Assembly (NCBI RefSeq): GCF_000156355.1
Contig: NZ_GG657906.1
Coordinates: 196,383-260,382 of the forward strand
From: Methylophaga thiooxydans DMS010
GTDB taxonomy: Bacteria; Pseudomonadota; Gammaproteobacteria; Nitrosococcales; Methylophagaceae
Direction: 5' to 3'
Length of the DNA: 64,000 nt
Every line of letters starts with the position of its first letter. Position 1 is the first letter of the stretch. Position numbers and translations under genes: made by a program. Of the stretch, positions 48,456 through 60,411 are shown one piece after another. The notes beneath the pieces were generated by a model. The model saw only the letters and a program-made list of their open reading frames with translations. It had not been told where the DNA came from and did no database searches.

Positions 48456-49199
48456 ATGGTCAGCAGTGAAAAACAACAAAAGCGTGGGATTTATTTATTA
48501 CCTAATCTGTTTACAACCGCCGGGTTGTTTGCCGGTTTCTATGCCATTGTTGCTGCCATTCGTGGTGATTTCGAATCTGCTGCTATTGCTGTTTTTGTTG
48601 CCATGATTATGGATGGGTTAGATGGCCGCATCGCACGTATGACAAATACGCAGAGTGCTTTTGGGGCGGAATATGACAGTTTGTCTGATATGGTTGCCTT
48701 TGGCTTAGCACCGGCCTTGGTGGTTTTCCAATGGGCACTTTTAGGCTTGGGCAAATTTGGCTGGATGATTGCGTTCATTTATGCCGCCTGTGGCGCGCTT
48801 CGCTTAGCACGATTCAATACACAAATTGGTACAGCTGATAAGCGTTACTTCCAAGGCTTACCTAGTCCTGCTGCTGCAGGCACGATTGCTGGTTGGGTCT
48901 GGCTGGGTACAAGCCGCGGATGGGATCCTGCAATATTGATTAACATTGCGGTACCACTCACGTTTTTCTGCGCCATTTTAATGGTCAGTTCAATGCGTTA
49001 CTACAGCTTCAAAGATCTAGATTTAAAAAGCCGCGTGCCTTTTGTAAAAATGTTGGCACTGGTGTTGATTTTTGCCTTGATTGCTAATGATCCGCCTTTG
49101 ATGCTGTTTTTGATATTCGTGACCTATGCGATTTCAGGCCCGGTGTTTACCTTATTCAAATTACGTCAACATCGAAGTGAAAGGGCTCACACTAAATAA
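48456..49199 (+). CDS. pssA: CDP-diacylglycerol-serine O-phosphatidyltransferase
   Basis: A 247-residue membrane enzyme making phosphatidylserine. It has the CDP-alcohol phosphotransferase signature DGLDGRIAR followed by GAEYDSLSD (the DG..AR..G...D...D series) and about six membrane helices. AGGGAG precedes the ATG. It stands between ilvC and leuA, an order seen in other proteobacteria. The type is the membrane (class II) enzyme rather than the soluble E. coli form. Confidence 0.93.
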   Translation: MVSSEKQQKRGIYLLPNLFTTAGLFAGFYAIVAAIRGDFESAAIAVFVAMIMDGLDGRIARMTNTQSAFGAEYDSLSDMVAFGLAPALVVFQWALLGLGKFGWMIAFIYAACGALRLARFNTQIGTADKRYFQGLPSPAAAGTIAGWVWLGTSRGWDPAILINIAVPLTFFCAILMVSSMRYYSFKDLDLKSRVPFVKMLALVLIFALIANDPPLMLFLIFVTYAISGPVFTLFKLRQHRSERAHTK

Positions 49200-49293
49200 G
49201 CGCTTGGCAATTTCACATTTTAACCCTAATATTTAAGGTTATAACTACTGATACGCTGTTTTTCTTATCATTAACAGTGTTTTCAAACTAATA

Positions 49294-49353
49294 ATGGTTG
49301 CTGCTGACTATTGCCTGCTACGACTGCCCAAATGGGCATCCAGACTCGGCTAA
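49294..49353 (+). other. Possible leader ORF ahead of leuA (weak)
   Basis: A 19-codon ORF, MVAADYCLLRLPKWASRLG, has four leucines and overlaps a small TGCCCA/TGGGCA hairpin; CCAAC/GTTGG follows at about 49358-49374. There is no ribosome site. It may be leuA attenuation or chance. The 217-bp gap 49200-49416 holds nothing else clear. Confidence 0.2.
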
Positions 49354-49416
49354 ATAACCCAACGTCTCAGTTGGAAACCAAAGACCAAAAATAGTCTGCA
49401 CAACGGAGCAGGAAAC

Positions 49417-50949
49417 ATGACCGACCAATTAATTATTTTCGATACCACCTTACGTGATGGTGAACAAAGTCCTGGTGCTTCAATGACCAAGGACGAAAAA
49501 GTACGCATTGCTAAAGCCTTAGAACGGATGCGTGTTGATGTTATCGAAGCCGGCTTTGCGATCGCCAGCAAAGGCGACTTTGAAGCAGTCCAGGCGGTTG
49601 CTAAAGCTGTAAAAGACAGCCGCATTTGTAGCTTGTCACGTGCCTTAGATGCCGATATCGACCGCGCCGGTGAAGCCCTCAAAATGGCTAATGCTTCGCG
49701 CATACATACCTTTATCGCCACGTCTCCTATTCATATGAAAATGAAACTTCGTATGGAGCCCGAACAGGTTATCGAAAATGCCGTGAAAGCGGTCAAGCGA
49801 GCACGCCGTTATACCGATGATGTTGAGTTTTCCCCCGAGGATGCTGGTCGAAGTGAGACAGATTTTCTTTGTCAGATCCTTGAAGCTGTTATTGACGCTG
49901 GTGCTACGACGCTAAATATTCCGGATACGGTTGGCTATAACCTGCCGCATCAGTTTGGTTCCCTGATTGGAACCCTCCGAGAACGTATCCCTAATGCAGA
50001 TAAAGCGGTGTTTTCTGTTCATTGCCACAACGATCTCGGGCTGGCTGTTGCTAACTCGTTATCCGCAGTAATGAATGGTGCAAGACAGGTCGAATGTACG
50101 ATTAATGGGCTCGGTGAGCGTGCGGGTAATGCTGCTTTGGAAGAAATTGTCATGGCAGTCAGAACACGTCAGGACATGTTTCCTTGTGATACGAATATCG
50201 ATACTCAGCATATACTGTCAGCATCGCGCTTGGTTTCAGGTGTCACCGGTTTTGTTGTACAACCGAATAAAGCCATCGTCGGGGCCAATGCGTTTGCCCA
50301 TGAATCAGGCATTCATCAGGATGGTGTACTGAAAAACCGCGAAACCTATGAAATTATGCGTGCCGAAGATGTCGGCTGGAACACCAACCGCATGGTCTTA
50401 GGTAAACATTCAGGACGCAATGCATTTCGGAGTCGTTTACAAGAATTGGGTATCGAACTGGAGTCGGAAGTCGAACTCAATGCTGCTTTCACACGATTTA
50501 AAGAATTGGCTGATAAAAAACATGAAATCTTTGATGAGGATATCCAGGCCTTAGTCAGTGATGTCGTTGCCACTACCGATGAACGGGTGAGTCTGGTGTC
50601 GATGAAAGTTTGCAGCGAAACCGGCGAAACACCGGTAGCCACAGTCACCTTGTCTGTTGATGATGACGAAGTTCAAGTCCAAATGAGTGGCAGTGGTCCC
50701 GTTGATGCTGCCTACCGTGCCATTGAGTCTATTGTTCAAAGTCATACTGAACTGCAACTATATTCTGTTAGCAATATCACAACAGGAACGGATGCACAGG
50801 GCGAGGTTAATGTACGTCTTGAGAAAGGTGGACGTATTGTTAGCGGGCAGGGCGCTGATACGGATATTGTTATCGCCTCAGCAAAAGCCTACATCAATGC
50901 ATTAAATAAAATTCTGGCTCATGTTGATCGTGCCCATCCCCAAGTCTAA
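49417..50949 (+). CDS. leuA: 2-isopropylmalate synthase
   Basis: A 510-residue enzyme for the first committed step of leucine synthesis. The DRE-TIM motif [16 protein letters not shown] is near the N-terminus, HCHNDLG and the [11 protein letters not shown] segment follow, and a LeuA dimer/leucine-feedback domain fills the C-terminal 120 residues. GGAGCAGG lies before the ATG. Its stop overlaps the holD-like start (TAATG), so the genes are probably co-translated. Confidence 0.97.
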   Translation: MTDQLIIFDTTLRDGEQSPGASMTKDEKVRIAKALERMRVDVIEAGFAIASKGDFEAVQAVAKAVKDSRICSLSRALDADIDRAGEALKMANASRIHTFIATSPIHMKMKLRMEPEQVIENAVKAVKRARRYTDDVEFSPEDAGRSETDFLCQILEAVIDAGATTLNIPDTVGYNLPHQFGSLIGTLRERIPNADKAVFSVHCHNDLGLAVANSLSAVMNGARQVECTINGLGERAGNAALEEIVMAVRTRQDMFPCDTNIDTQHILSASRLVSGVTGFVVQPNKAIVGANAFAHESGIHQDGVLKNRETYEIMRAEDVGWNTNRMVLGKHSGRNAFRSRLQELGIELESEVELNAAFTRFKELADKKHEIFDEDIQALVSDVVATTDERVSLVSMKVCSETGETPVATVTLSVDDDEVQVQMSGSGPVDAAYRAIESIVQSHTELQLYSVSNITTGTDAQGEVNVRLEKGGRIVSGQGADTDIVIASAKAYINALNKILAHVDRAHPQV

Positions 50950-51437
50950 TGCCATTATCTAAGCGACAACATTTTTTTCTGGCAGAACTGGATATACCGG
51001 TCTGGGAACTGAGAGAGACGTCGCTTTCGACTGACGCTAAGATTGATGACGAATCGACTGAATATACGCCCCCAGCATTGGATATCGATCTTAGTCCGGC
51101 AATATGGCTATTGATGGCATCGACAGAAATGAACGATAGTGAAGCACGTTTATTTGATGCGATGTTGAAAGCTCTCAAGCTGAGTAGACGAGCGGTTGCC
51201 GTCATCGACTTTCAGACCTTTGAAGCACTTGCTGGCAGGGATACCGACAATAAAATTCTATTAGTGATGGGGGAAACATCGTTGATGCCTGCTGCGCTCA
51301 GTTTGACCCAGCCAACGCTTATTCAGCAAAATGATAGTCGCTGGATTGCCACCTACAGCCTGCAAGACATGCTACAACAACCAGCATTGAAAGCGACTGT
51401 CTGGCAAGCATTAAAACTGCTGCCAGTAGCGAATTGA
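50949..51437 (+). CDS. holD: HolD-like protein, putative DNA polymerase III psi subunit
   Basis: A 162-residue protein. The N-terminus KRQHFFLAELDIPVWELRE resembles the SSB-clamp-loader-binding start of E. coli HolD (RRDWQLQQLGITQWSLR), and the gene precedes rimI, the same neighbour as in E. coli. The rest is weakly conserved, with a central AIWLLMAS strand. Psi links the clamp loader to SSB-coated DNA. The assignment rests on context plus a short similarity and needs a profile search. Confidence 0.6.
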   Translation: MPLSKRQHFFLAELDIPVWELRETSLSTDAKIDDESTEYTPPALDIDLSPAIWLLMASTEMNDSEARLFDAMLKALKLSRRAVAVIDFQTFEALAGRDTDNKILLVMGETSLMPAALSLTQPTLIQQNDSRWIATYSLQDMLQQPALKATVWQALKLLPVAN

Positions 51438-51449
51438 GCGTCAAACAGA

Positions 51450-51920
51450 ATGATGTCGCCAAGGGTAATGTTAGATGACGATTTGGCCGAAGTGCATGGC
51501 ATTGAAACCTCAGCAAATCGTTTTCCCTGGAGCGTCAAGAACTTTTCCGACAGTCTTGATGCCGGACATCATGCATGGGTTTATATCGACCCTTATGATG
51601 TCATTATCGGTTTTGCTATTGTTCAGTTAGTTCTGGATGAAGCACATTTGCTCAATATTTGTGTCAGACCGGATATGCAAGGACAAGGTTATGGGCGTAG
51701 GATACTGGAACATATCATTGATCATGCAATGAGCAAGTCAGCAACATTGTTAGTTCTTGAAGTTAGACAATCCAATCAACGTGCACAAAGTTTGTACGAA
51801 CAGTTTGGTTTCAACGAAATGACGGTTCGGCGGGGATATTATCCTGCTGAGCAGGGCAGAGAAGATGCGATTTTGATGGGGTTAGATTTATCAATGCTAT
51901 CGGTTTTCGGCGGTTTATAA
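51450..51920 (+). CDS. rimI: Ribosomal protein S18-alanine N-acetyltransferase
   Basis: A 156-residue GNAT enzyme that acetylates the N-terminus of S18. It has the acetyl-CoA loop VRPDMQGQGYGRRILEHI, then LEVRQSNQRAQSLYEQFGF and RRGYYPAEQGREDAILM, which are RimI hallmarks. ATG 51450 is 12 bp after the holD-like stop; an in-frame stop lies just upstream, so no longer start exists, though the adjacent ATG at 51453 is possible. Confidence 0.92.
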   Translation: MMSPRVMLDDDLAEVHGIETSANRFPWSVKNFSDSLDAGHHAWVYIDPYDVIIGFAIVQLVLDEAHLLNICVRPDMQGQGYGRRILEHIIDHAMSKSATLLVLEVRQSNQRAQSLYEQFGFNEMTVRRGYYPAEQGREDAILMGLDLSMLSVFGGL

Positions 51921-52021
51921 AATAAACTGTCACCTTTGGAGTACTTGCTATACAGTTAGTGCTCTTTTAGACTAATCAACTTAACTTACTCGGTTATTTT
52001 TTCACTTTTAGGAGATTGAAT

Positions 52022-52603
52022 ATGGCTTTTGAATTGCCACCACTTCCTTATGCACAAAATGCACTGGAACCTACTATTTCAGCAGAAACACTTGAATATC
52101 ACTATGGCAAACATCATCAAACCTACGTCAATAACCTGAACAATCTGGTTCCTGGCACTGAGTTTGATGGTAAGTCTTTGGAAGACATCATTACTTCAGC
52201 CAGCGGTGGTATTTTCAATAATGCAGCGCAAGTGTGGAACCATACTTTCTACTGGAACTGTATGACACCTGATGCTAAAGGCGCACCTTCTGGTGAACTG
52301 GCAGCAGCGATTGATAGCACATTTGGTTCATTCGATGCATTCAAAGAAGAATTTAGCAAATCAGCAGCGACTAACTTTGGCTCTGGCTGGACTTGGTTGG
52401 TGAAAAATGCAGATGGCAGCATCGCCATTGCAAATACCAGCAATGCCGGTTGCCCATTAACTGATGGCCAAACACCATTGTTGACAGTTGATGTGTGGGA
52501 ACATGCTTACTACATTGATTTCCGCAATGCGCGTCCTAAATACCTGGAAGCTTTCTGGGGATTAGTGAATTGGGATTTCGTTGCAGCTAACTTTGCAGCA
52601 TAA
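52022..52603 (+). CDS. sodB: Superoxide dismutase, iron type
   Basis: A 193-residue cytosolic enzyme dismutating superoxide. The metal ligands are in [20 protein letters not shown] and [20 protein letters not shown] and the ALEPTIS start fit the Fe subgroup. ATG 52022 has AGGAGA upstream; an in-frame TTG two codons earlier is not needed. Single gene with its own terminator. Confidence 0.95.
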   Translation: MAFELPPLPYAQNALEPTISAETLEYHYGKHHQTYVNNLNNLVPGTEFDGKSLEDIITSASGGIFNNAAQVWNHTFYWNCMTPDAKGAPSGELAAAIDSTFGSFDAFKEEFSKSAATNFGSGWTWLVKNADGSIAIANTSNAGCPLTDGQTPLLTVDVWEHAYYIDFRNARPKYLEAFWGLVNWDFVAANFAA

Positions 52604-52605
52604 AT

Positions 52606-52665
52606 AAAAGCGGAGTAGGGATTTTTTGCTTATCCCTTAATAACGTTATAAAATACCGCTTTTTT
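52606..52665 (+). terminator. Branched terminator after sodB
   Basis: The outer stem AAAAGCGG (52606-52613) with CCGCTTTT (52656-52663), and an inner stem AGGGAT (52617-52622) with ATCCCT (52632-52637), together form a Y-shaped hairpin followed by a T run. Confidence 0.65.
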
Positions 52666-52760
52666 GATTGATGGCAGTTTCGTCAGAAACTGCCATTTTT
52701 CGTTTTATAGGCCTGAAAATGGCCATTGCAGTATTGCCGTCACGGCAAGGAGATAAAGCC

Positions 52761-53960
52761 ATGACAGATTCCGTCATGCCTACATACGGGCGTCTTGATG
52801 TAGCGTTTGCAAAAGGTCAAGGTGCTTGGTTAACAGACACACAAGGAAATCAGTATCTTGATGCACTGAGTGGTATTGCTGTGTGTAATTTAGGGCATTG
52901 CCATCCTGCTGTGACTAAAGCAGTTCAGGATCAAGCTGAAACGTTGATTCACACCTCTAACTTTTATCATATTCCGTTGCAAACCCAGCTTGCCGATAAG
53001 TTAACTCAAGTATCAGGCATGGAGCAGGCATTCTTTTGTAACTCGGGTGCTGAAGCGAACGAAGCGGCTATCAAAATCGCACGTAAATATGGTCATAGCA
53101 AAGGCATAGATAAGCCCGTCATTATTGTGATGGACGGTAGCTTCCATGGCAGAACGATGGCGACATTGACCGCAACAGGGAATGCCAAAGTACAAGTCGG
53201 ATTTGATCCGCTGTTACCTGGCTTTGTTCGTGTGCCGTATAACGATTTGGATGCTCTCCGCATGGCCATTGGTCACTGGCCAGAAGCTGTAGCAGTGTTG
53301 CTGGAACCGGTGCAAGGCGAAGGTGGTATTAAAGTACCTGATTCCGAATATTTAGCGGGTGTCAGATCGATTTGTACCCAACGTAAGTTATTAATGATGT
53401 TGGATGAAGTGCAAACGGGCGTAGGGCGTACCGGACAATGGTTTGCGTTTCAGCACAATGAAACAGTACTGCCTGATGTTATGACCTTAGCGAAAGGCCT
53501 AGGTAATGGTGTTCCAATCGGGGCTTGTTTAGTGGCTGGTAGCGCAGTTGGTGTGTTGCAAGCTGGTAATCATGGTTCGACTTTTGGTGGTAATCCACTT
53601 GCTTGCAGCGCAGCATTAGCCGTATTAGAAACAATTGAAAAAGACGACTTATGTCAGCATGTCACCACATTAAGTGATCAGATGCTGCAGAGCTTCAAAA
53701 ACAAGCTAGGCGATCGAGACGGCGTAAAAGATATCCGTGCCTTAGGTTTCATGTTTGGTATTGAACTTAGTATCCCTTGTGGAGACCTAGTCAGACTGGC
53801 TTTGGCAGAGCGCTTATTGATTAATGTCACTGCTGATAAAGTGATTCGTTTAGTACCGCCGATGATTATTAATGCTGAAGAAGCAGAACTCATCGTTGAG
53901 AAAGTAAGTAAGCTGGTTTTGACATTTTTGTCATCACACGCTGTTGAGAGCGTTGCGTAA
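52761..53960 (+). CDS. argD: Acetylornithine aminotransferase
   Basis: A 399-residue PLP-dependent class III aminotransferase of arginine synthesis. It shows TYGRLDVAFAKGQGAWL, FFCNSGAEANEAAIKIAR, GSFHGRTMATL, LDEVQTGVGRTG and the PLP lysine in TLAKGLGNGVPIG. I chose ATG 52761 with AAGGAGA upstream; the ORF runs back to 52668 through the sodB terminator. argF starts 3 bp after its stop, so they form an operon. Confidence 0.94.
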   Translation: MTDSVMPTYGRLDVAFAKGQGAWLTDTQGNQYLDALSGIAVCNLGHCHPAVTKAVQDQAETLIHTSNFYHIPLQTQLADKLTQVSGMEQAFFCNSGAEANEAAIKIARKYGHSKGIDKPVIIVMDGSFHGRTMATLTATGNAKVQVGFDPLLPGFVRVPYNDLDALRMAIGHWPEAVAVLLEPVQGEGGIKVPDSEYLAGVRSICTQRKLLMMLDEVQTGVGRTGQWFAFQHNETVLPDVMTLAKGLGNGVPIGACLVAGSAVGVLQAGNHGSTFGGNPLACSAALAVLETIEKDDLCQHVTTLSDQMLQSFKNKLGDRDGVKDIRALGFMFGIELSIPCGDLVRLALAERLLINVTADKVIRLVPPMIINAEEAELIVEKVSKLVLTFLSSHAVESVA

Positions 53961-53963
53961 AAC

Positions 53964-54860
53964 ATGAGACATTTTCTGACCCTGAAGGATCTGAGTTCGG
54001 TTGAGTTAAAACAGCTGATTAATCGTGCTAGTGAATTAAAAACGATGCACCATAATGGCGAAATCTATCAGCCATTAAAAAATCAGGTTCTCGCGATGAT
54101 ATTTGAAAAATCATCCACCCGCACCCGTGTTTCATTCGAATCAGCGATGATTCAATTTGGTGGCGGCTCTATCTTCTTGTCACCAGATGATACCCAATTA
54201 GGTCGGGGTGAACCGGTTGAAGATTCGGCACGCGTGATTTCCAGTATGGTTGACGCGGTAATGATTCGTACTTTTGAACACAGCAAACTGGAAACCTTTG
54301 CTAAGTTTTCTTCAGTACCTGTTATTAATGCGCTGACTGATGACTTTCACCCATGCCAACTACTGGCAGATATGCAAACTTACCAGGAACATCGTGGTTC
54401 AATTGACGGGAAAAAAGTGGTCTGGATTGGTGATGGCAATAATATGTGCCATTCCTACATCAATGCGGCGCAACAGTTCGGGTTTGAACTGCATATCGCA
54501 ACCCCTGAGGGGTATGAACCTAATCAGTCACTGATTGATAGTACTCAAGCAGAGATTCAGTTGTTTAATGATCCTATTAAAGCAACAGAAGGCGCTGATT
54601 TGGTTGTCACTGATGTATGGGCCAGTATGGGGCAAGAGGAAGAGCAGCGTAAACGCGAAGCGGCCTTCGCTTCTTTCCAAGTCGATCAAGCAGTCATGAA
54701 TGTGGCCGCGAAAAACGCACTGTTTATGCACTGTTTACCGGCACACCGTGGTGAAGAAGTCACAGCCGAAGTGATTGATGGTCCGCAGAGTGTGGTGTGG
54801 GATGAAGCTGAAAATCGCTTGCATGCTCAAAAAGCCTTGCTAGAATTTCTCTGCGCTTAA
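53964..54860 (+). CDS. argF: Ornithine carbamoyltransferase
   Basis: A 298-residue transferase making citrulline from ornithine and carbamoyl phosphate. It has the carbamoyl phosphate motif [10 protein letters not shown], the [11 protein letters not shown] segment and the ornithine loop [12 protein letters not shown]. Second gene of argD-argF, 3 bp behind argD. Its stop codon overlaps that of the convergent murU by 4 bp. Confidence 0.97.
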   Translation: MRHFLTLKDLSSVELKQLINRASELKTMHHNGEIYQPLKNQVLAMIFEKSSTRTRVSFESAMIQFGGGSIFLSPDDTQLGRGEPVEDSARVISSMVDAVMIRTFEHSKLETFAKFSSVPVINALTDDFHPCQLLADMQTYQEHRGSIDGKKVVWIGDGNNMCHSYINAAQQFGFELHIATPEGYEPNQSLIDSTQAEIQLFNDPIKATEGADLVVTDVWASMGQEEEQRKREAAFASFQVDQAVMNVAAKNALFMHCLPAHRGEEVTAEVIDGPQSVVWDEAENRLHAQKALLEFLCA

Positions 54861-55540
54861 AGCTTTTCGTTCTCGAGCTGCTGCGTTAATTCATTCAAGC
54901 GTTCTAAGGTGCCAATATCTGACCATTGGCCATGATGAATCTGACCCGTCACCTGGTTTTGTTGAATCGCAGCATCAAATAATGGCTTGAGCGGTCTCTT
55001 GGAATTGTCCAAGCCTGTAAACATCGCCGGCTTATAGATGCCTATGCCACTAAAGGTCAATTTATCTTCACCGTGATGCTGAACCTGACCACCTTGATCC
55101 AAGGAAAAGTCACCTTCAGTATTATGTTCAGGATTATTCACCAGCACCAAATGACACTGTGTGTCCTGCGCTAAGGTGAAGTCTTTTAATGATGCGAAGT
55201 TAAAATCAGTCCATATATCACCATTCACCACTAAGAACGGCTCATTTCCCAGTAAGGGAAGGGCATTTATGATGCCTCCGGCCGTTTCCAACCCACCATC
55301 CAATTCAGGCGAGTAGTAAAACGTTGTGCCATACTTCTCACCGTCCCCCAAAACAATAGGAAACTGTTCACCTAGGTGGGCATAGTTAATCACAATATCG
55401 CTAAAACCGGCGCTGACCAATGCCTCAATAAGATATTCAATAAGACGCTTATCCCCAGCATGAATTAAGGGTTTAGGTGTGGTATCTGTCAATGGACGTA
55501 GACGTTGTCCGCGACCTGCAGCCAAGATCATTGCTTTCAT
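54857..55540 (-). CDS. murU: N-acetylmuramate-1-phosphate uridylyltransferase
   Basis: A 227-residue nucleotidyltransferase with the signature [19 protein letters not shown] and TPKPLI, and [10 protein letters not shown] for the metal Asp. Paired with AmgK it recycles MurNAc to UDP-MurNAc, a route that bypasses de novo synthesis and fosfomycin. Its ATG overlaps the amgK stop by 4 bp. The specific substrate is inferred from this pairing. Confidence 0.88.
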   Translation of the reverse strand: MKAMILAAGRGQRLRPLTDTTPKPLIHAGDKRLIEYLIEALVSAGFSDIVINYAHLGEQFPIVLGDGEKYGTTFYYSPELDGGLETAGGIINALPLLGNEPFLVVNGDIWTDFNFASLKDFTLAQDTQCHLVLVNNPEHNTEGDFSLDQGGQVQHHGEDKLTFSGIGIYKPAMFTGLDNSKRPLKPLFDAAIQQNQVTGQIHHGQWSDIGTLERLNELTQQLENEKL

Positions 55541-56526
55541 TGTATTGCCATAATGCTAGAAGTTTGCGTGAGGTACTGGTGTAGCTGCTCGAGCTCGGGG
55601 TAGCGTGCCGTGACAGCCAATACATAGCGTAAGGTAAGCGACAAATCTTTTAGATAACCGTCCTTACCATCACGATAATATAAGCGACAGAAAATCCCCA
55701 GAATCTTCAGGTGTCGCTGAAGCCCCATCAGATCAAACCAACGAATAAATGTATCTTTATCACAATCAATTAAATGATTTTCTTGCGCTTTATCAAAATA
55801 ATAATGAATCCATTGGCTCACCTTCTCCTGTGGCCACTCGATATAAACATCACGCAATAAGGAAACAAGATCATAGCTTACAGGACCAACCACTGCGTCT
55901 TGAAAGTCAATAACACCGACGTCTTTGTCTTTTACCAGCATCAGGTTACGACTGTGGTAGTCACGATGCACAAATCGCTGTGGTTGGTTGTTAGCATTAT
56001 CACAAAGCAGGGCAAAAATATCGGGCAGAAAGTCAGGCTGTGGTAGATCTAAATGACGTTGTAAAAACCACTCATGAAATAATGCCATTTCTCGCGTTAA
56101 TGACTCAGAATTATAACCCGCTATTGCGAGTTCATTTACCGGACTTAACTGCATCTTGATGATTTCATCTATCGCTTTTTCATATAACGCATCAGCCGAT
56201 GTGTTATTGAGGACAGACAAAAATGAGGTGTTGCCTAAGTCACTCAGCAATAGGAAACCCTGTTGTAAATCTTTTGCATAGATTTTAGGTACGTGAATGG
56301 CGAACTGAGCTAAAAATTCCGCTACCTTAACAAACGAGTCAATGTCTTCGTGTTCAGGTGGCGCATCCATGACTATCCACGTTGACTCTTCCTGCTCAAC
56401 GCGAAAATAGCGTCGAAAGCTTGCATCGGATGAGGCAACAGTGAGCTCAAATTCATGATAGGGCAGTACTGCTGTTAGCCATTCGTTGATGGCATGGCGT
56501 CGTTTGTCGTTGATATCGTTGTTCAT
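55537..56526 (-). CDS. amgK: N-acetylmuramate/N-acetylglucosamine kinase AmgK
   Basis: A 329-residue aminoglycoside phosphotransferase-fold kinase. The catalytic loop FVHRDYHSRNLMLV and metal motif VIDFQDAV are present. AmgK phosphorylates the anomeric position of MurNAc, supplying MurU. The first gene of the amgK-murU pair. Assignment follows from the overlap with murU; the fold alone would only say sugar or choline kinase. Confidence 0.87.
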   Translation of the reverse strand: MNNDINDKRRHAINEWLTAVLPYHEFELTVASSDASFRRYFRVEQEESTWIVMDAPPEHEDIDSFVKVAEFLAQFAIHVPKIYAKDLQQGFLLLSDLGNTSFLSVLNNTSADALYEKAIDEIIKMQLSPVNELAIAGYNSESLTREMALFHEWFLQRHLDLPQPDFLPDIFALLCDNANNQPQRFVHRDYHSRNLMLVKDKDVGVIDFQDAVVGPVSYDLVSLLRDVYIEWPQEKVSQWIHYYFDKAQENHLIDCDKDTFIRWFDLMGLQRHLKILGIFCRLYYRDGKDGYLKDLSLTLRYVLAVTARYPELEQLHQYLTQTSSIMAIQ

Positions 56527-56722
56527 TAATATTTTTGAAATGTCTGTTATCTATTTGTATTTAGTTAATAAATATACTGTTAAATTGATCATTATTCAGT
56601 GTGATGTCATACGAAACTGCTAATTTACATCGGTTCAGGTATCATCGGGAATTATTTCCCAAAATGCCTGTCCATTTTGGTGAATTGATACGTACTAAAC
56701 CATAAGCCACAACGGAGTCGCA

Positions 56723-57136
56723 ATGAACAAAATTCTTTTATCAGCTATTTTTCTCGGTTTTTCTAGCTTGGCAGCTGCTCAAGAGTATGTCACACCAGCC
56801 GATTTATCCGCTGAGCAATCTGAAAAAATGTACAGCATTCTCACCGACTACAATAGCTGCATGATGCAGGGTCGACTACAACCTAAAGCTGATGCGACAT
56901 CCGGTCAGGAAATGGCAAACGAGCTGATGCAATCTTGTGAAACGCACCTGGACGAGCTTAAACTGCACTTGGCTGATAATGGCGTCGAACCAAGCCTTGT
57001 AGAGGGCATGGCTAAACGTATGCGTTCTCGCGCTGCACGTAAAATGATGACGCAAACCATGAATAATCTCGCTGCGCAAGCACAAGCAATGGATAACGCG
57101 AATAAAATGCCTGCAGAAGGCCAAGCCGAAGAATAA
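56723..57136 (+). CDS. Secreted protein of unknown function
   Basis: A 137-residue protein with a signal peptide (MNKILLSAIFLGFSSLAAAQ, cleaved about residue 19). The mature part is helical and contains two cysteines, CMMQ and SCETHL, that may form a disulfide, with a Met- and Ala-rich tail. It resembles no family I know. GGAG stands before the ATG. Divergent from amgK and convergent with maf. Confidence 0.68.
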   Translation: MNKILLSAIFLGFSSLAAAQEYVTPADLSAEQSEKMYSILTDYNSCMMQGRLQPKADATSGQEMANELMQSCETHLDELKLHLADNGVEPSLVEGMAKRMRSRAARKMMTQTMNNLAAQAQAMDNANKMPAEGQAEE

Positions 57137-57141
57137 TAACG

Positions 57142-57732
57142 TTACTGGTTGAGCTGCAAAATGTCGATATCTTGATTGCTGAGCAGTTCAATCAAGCGAA
57201 TCAAAGGCAACCCTATCAAGCTGTTGGGATCATCACCCATCAGTTTCGAGAACAGGCTGATACCAAAGCCTTCCGACTTGAAACTACCAGCGCATTGATA
57301 GGGTTGTTCTTTTTTCAGATAAAAGTCGATTTGGTTATCCGTTAAGTCTCTGAAGTGAACCGTAAACGGTTCTACTAAAGACTGCATTTCCTCTGTTTTT
57401 GCGTTATACAAGGCTAAACCTGTTTGAAAGACCACCTCTCTGCCAGATGCCTGTTTCAGCTGCATCATTGCTTTTTGGTGATTGCCCGGTTTCCCTAAGA
57501 TTGTGTTATCGATAACAGCAACCTGATCAGAACCGATGATTAATCCCTCCGGGTGTGTTTTAGCGATTTCCAGCGCTTTTTGTGTTGCCAGGCGCTCGAC
57601 TAATTGTTCCGGTGTTTCGTCAGTGAGCGGAGTTTCATCAATCGCGGGTGACACCTGAATAAAAGACAGGTTTAATTTGTGCAAAAGCTCAGCACGAAAA
57701 GGGGAGCTTGAACCCAGAATCAGTTGTTGCAT
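57142..57732 (-). CDS. Maf-family nucleotide pyrophosphatase (YceF-like)
   Basis: A 196-residue house-cleaning enzyme that hydrolyses non-canonical or modified nucleotides. The N-terminal LILGSSSPFRAELLHKL, DETPLTDETPEQLV and GSDQVAVIDN are Maf hallmarks; the YceF subgroup (7-methyl-GTP) is likely but not certain. I chose ATG 57732 with AAGG upstream; the ORF to 57792 would run into pgm. It follows pgm by 16 bp. Confidence 0.88.
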   Translation of the reverse strand: MQQLILGSSSPFRAELLHKLNLSFIQVSPAIDETPLTDETPEQLVERLATQKALEIAKTHPEGLIIGSDQVAVIDNTILGKPGNHQKAMMQLKQASGREVVFQTGLALYNAKTEEMQSLVEPFTVHFRDLTDNQIDFYLKKEQPYQCAGSFKSEGFGISLFSKLMGDDPNSLIGLPLIRLIELLSNQDIDILQLNQ

Positions 57733-57748
57733 TCGATAACCTTTACAG

Positions 57749-59455
<1,707 letters not shown>

Positions 59456-59468
59456 CTATACTGACTCC

Positions 59469-60380
59469 ATGAACAAGCCTCAACAGATTGATAAAGCCCG
59501 TTTAATGCGGATGGCAACCTATGCCTCTGTTGCTACTGCCGTGACACTTATCATTGCTAAATTGGTGGCATGGTTTATCAGTGATTCGGTCAGTATTTTG
59601 GCTACTTTGGTCGATTCGAGCTTGGACGTCTTGGCCTCAGTGGTAAACCTGATAGCAGTCAACCACGCTTTACAACCTGCTGATAGAGAACATCGTTTTG
59701 GTCATGGCAAAGCAGAACCCTTGGCGGGATTAGGCCAATCTATGTTCATCGCCGGTTCGGCGGGTATTTTGTTACTTCAAGGCATTAGTCGTCTCATTCA
59801 TCCACAGCAGATTTCTAATGGTATTGAGTTAGGTATCGGCGTGATGATTTTTTCGATGCTTGCGACGCTCGGATTGATCAGTTTTCAACGCTATGTGATC
59901 AGACACACAGACTCTACCGCGATTAAAGCCGACGCTTTGCATTACAAAACTGATTTATTGGTGAATGGGAGTGTCATTATCGCTTTGGTGTTGGCAGCTT
60001 ATGGCTGGGCTATTTTCGACCCGATTTTTGCGATTGTGATTGCCTTGTTCATTTTGTATAGCGCTTGGTCTATTGTCAGAGAAGCGATTGATCTCCTGAT
60101 GGATCACGAGCTGCCTGACGAAGACCGGCAAAAAATAAGAGCGACGGTACTGAACAATCCACATGCGAAAGGTTTACATGACTTACGCACACGCCGTTCA
60201 GGTACAACAGTTTTCATACAGCTACACTTGGAGTTGGATGAAACATTACTATTGCGCGAAGCGCATGCGATTGCGGATGAGCTGGAGAATGCGGTGAAAG
60301 CGTTATTTGATGATGCCGAAGTGATTATTCATGAAGACCCCATCACGCACTTACCACCTGATCCACAAACCGTAAATTAG
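59469..60380 (+). CDS. fieF: Cation-efflux pump, CDF family (FieF-like)
   Basis: A 303-residue inner-membrane transporter with about six helices. The metal site residues appear in DSSLDVLAS (helix 2) and ALHYKTDLLVN (helix 5), and a C-terminal cytosolic domain (RRSGTTVFIQLHLELDE) is present. It exports zinc, iron or similar divalent metals in exchange for protons. Divergent from pgm; followed after 31 bp by a NERD protein gene. Confidence 0.88.
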   Translation: MNKPQQIDKARLMRMATYASVATAVTLIIAKLVAWFISDSVSILATLVDSSLDVLASVVNLIAVNHALQPADREHRFGHGKAEPLAGLGQSMFIAGSAGILLLQGISRLIHPQQISNGIELGIGVMIFSMLATLGLISFQRYVIRHTDSTAIKADALHYKTDLLVNGSVIIALVLAAYGWAIFDPIFAIVIALFILYSAWSIVREAIDLLMDHELPDEDRQKIRATVLNNPHAKGLHDLRTRRSGTTVFIQLHLELDETLLLREAHAIADELENAVKALFDDAEVIIHEDPITHLPPDPQTVN

Positions 60381-60411
60381 ATCACAAAACTAACAGGGGT
60401 CTCGTATAATT

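Noticed and set aside
49294..49353. leuA leader peptide and attenuator
   Set aside because: Only four scattered leucines, no ribosome site and no clear mutually exclusive hairpins. Kept as a low-confidence feature, not a finding.
52668..52760. N-terminal extension of ArgD
   Set aside because: The extension would start in the sodB terminator; ATG 52761 has a good AAGGAGA site and the family length.
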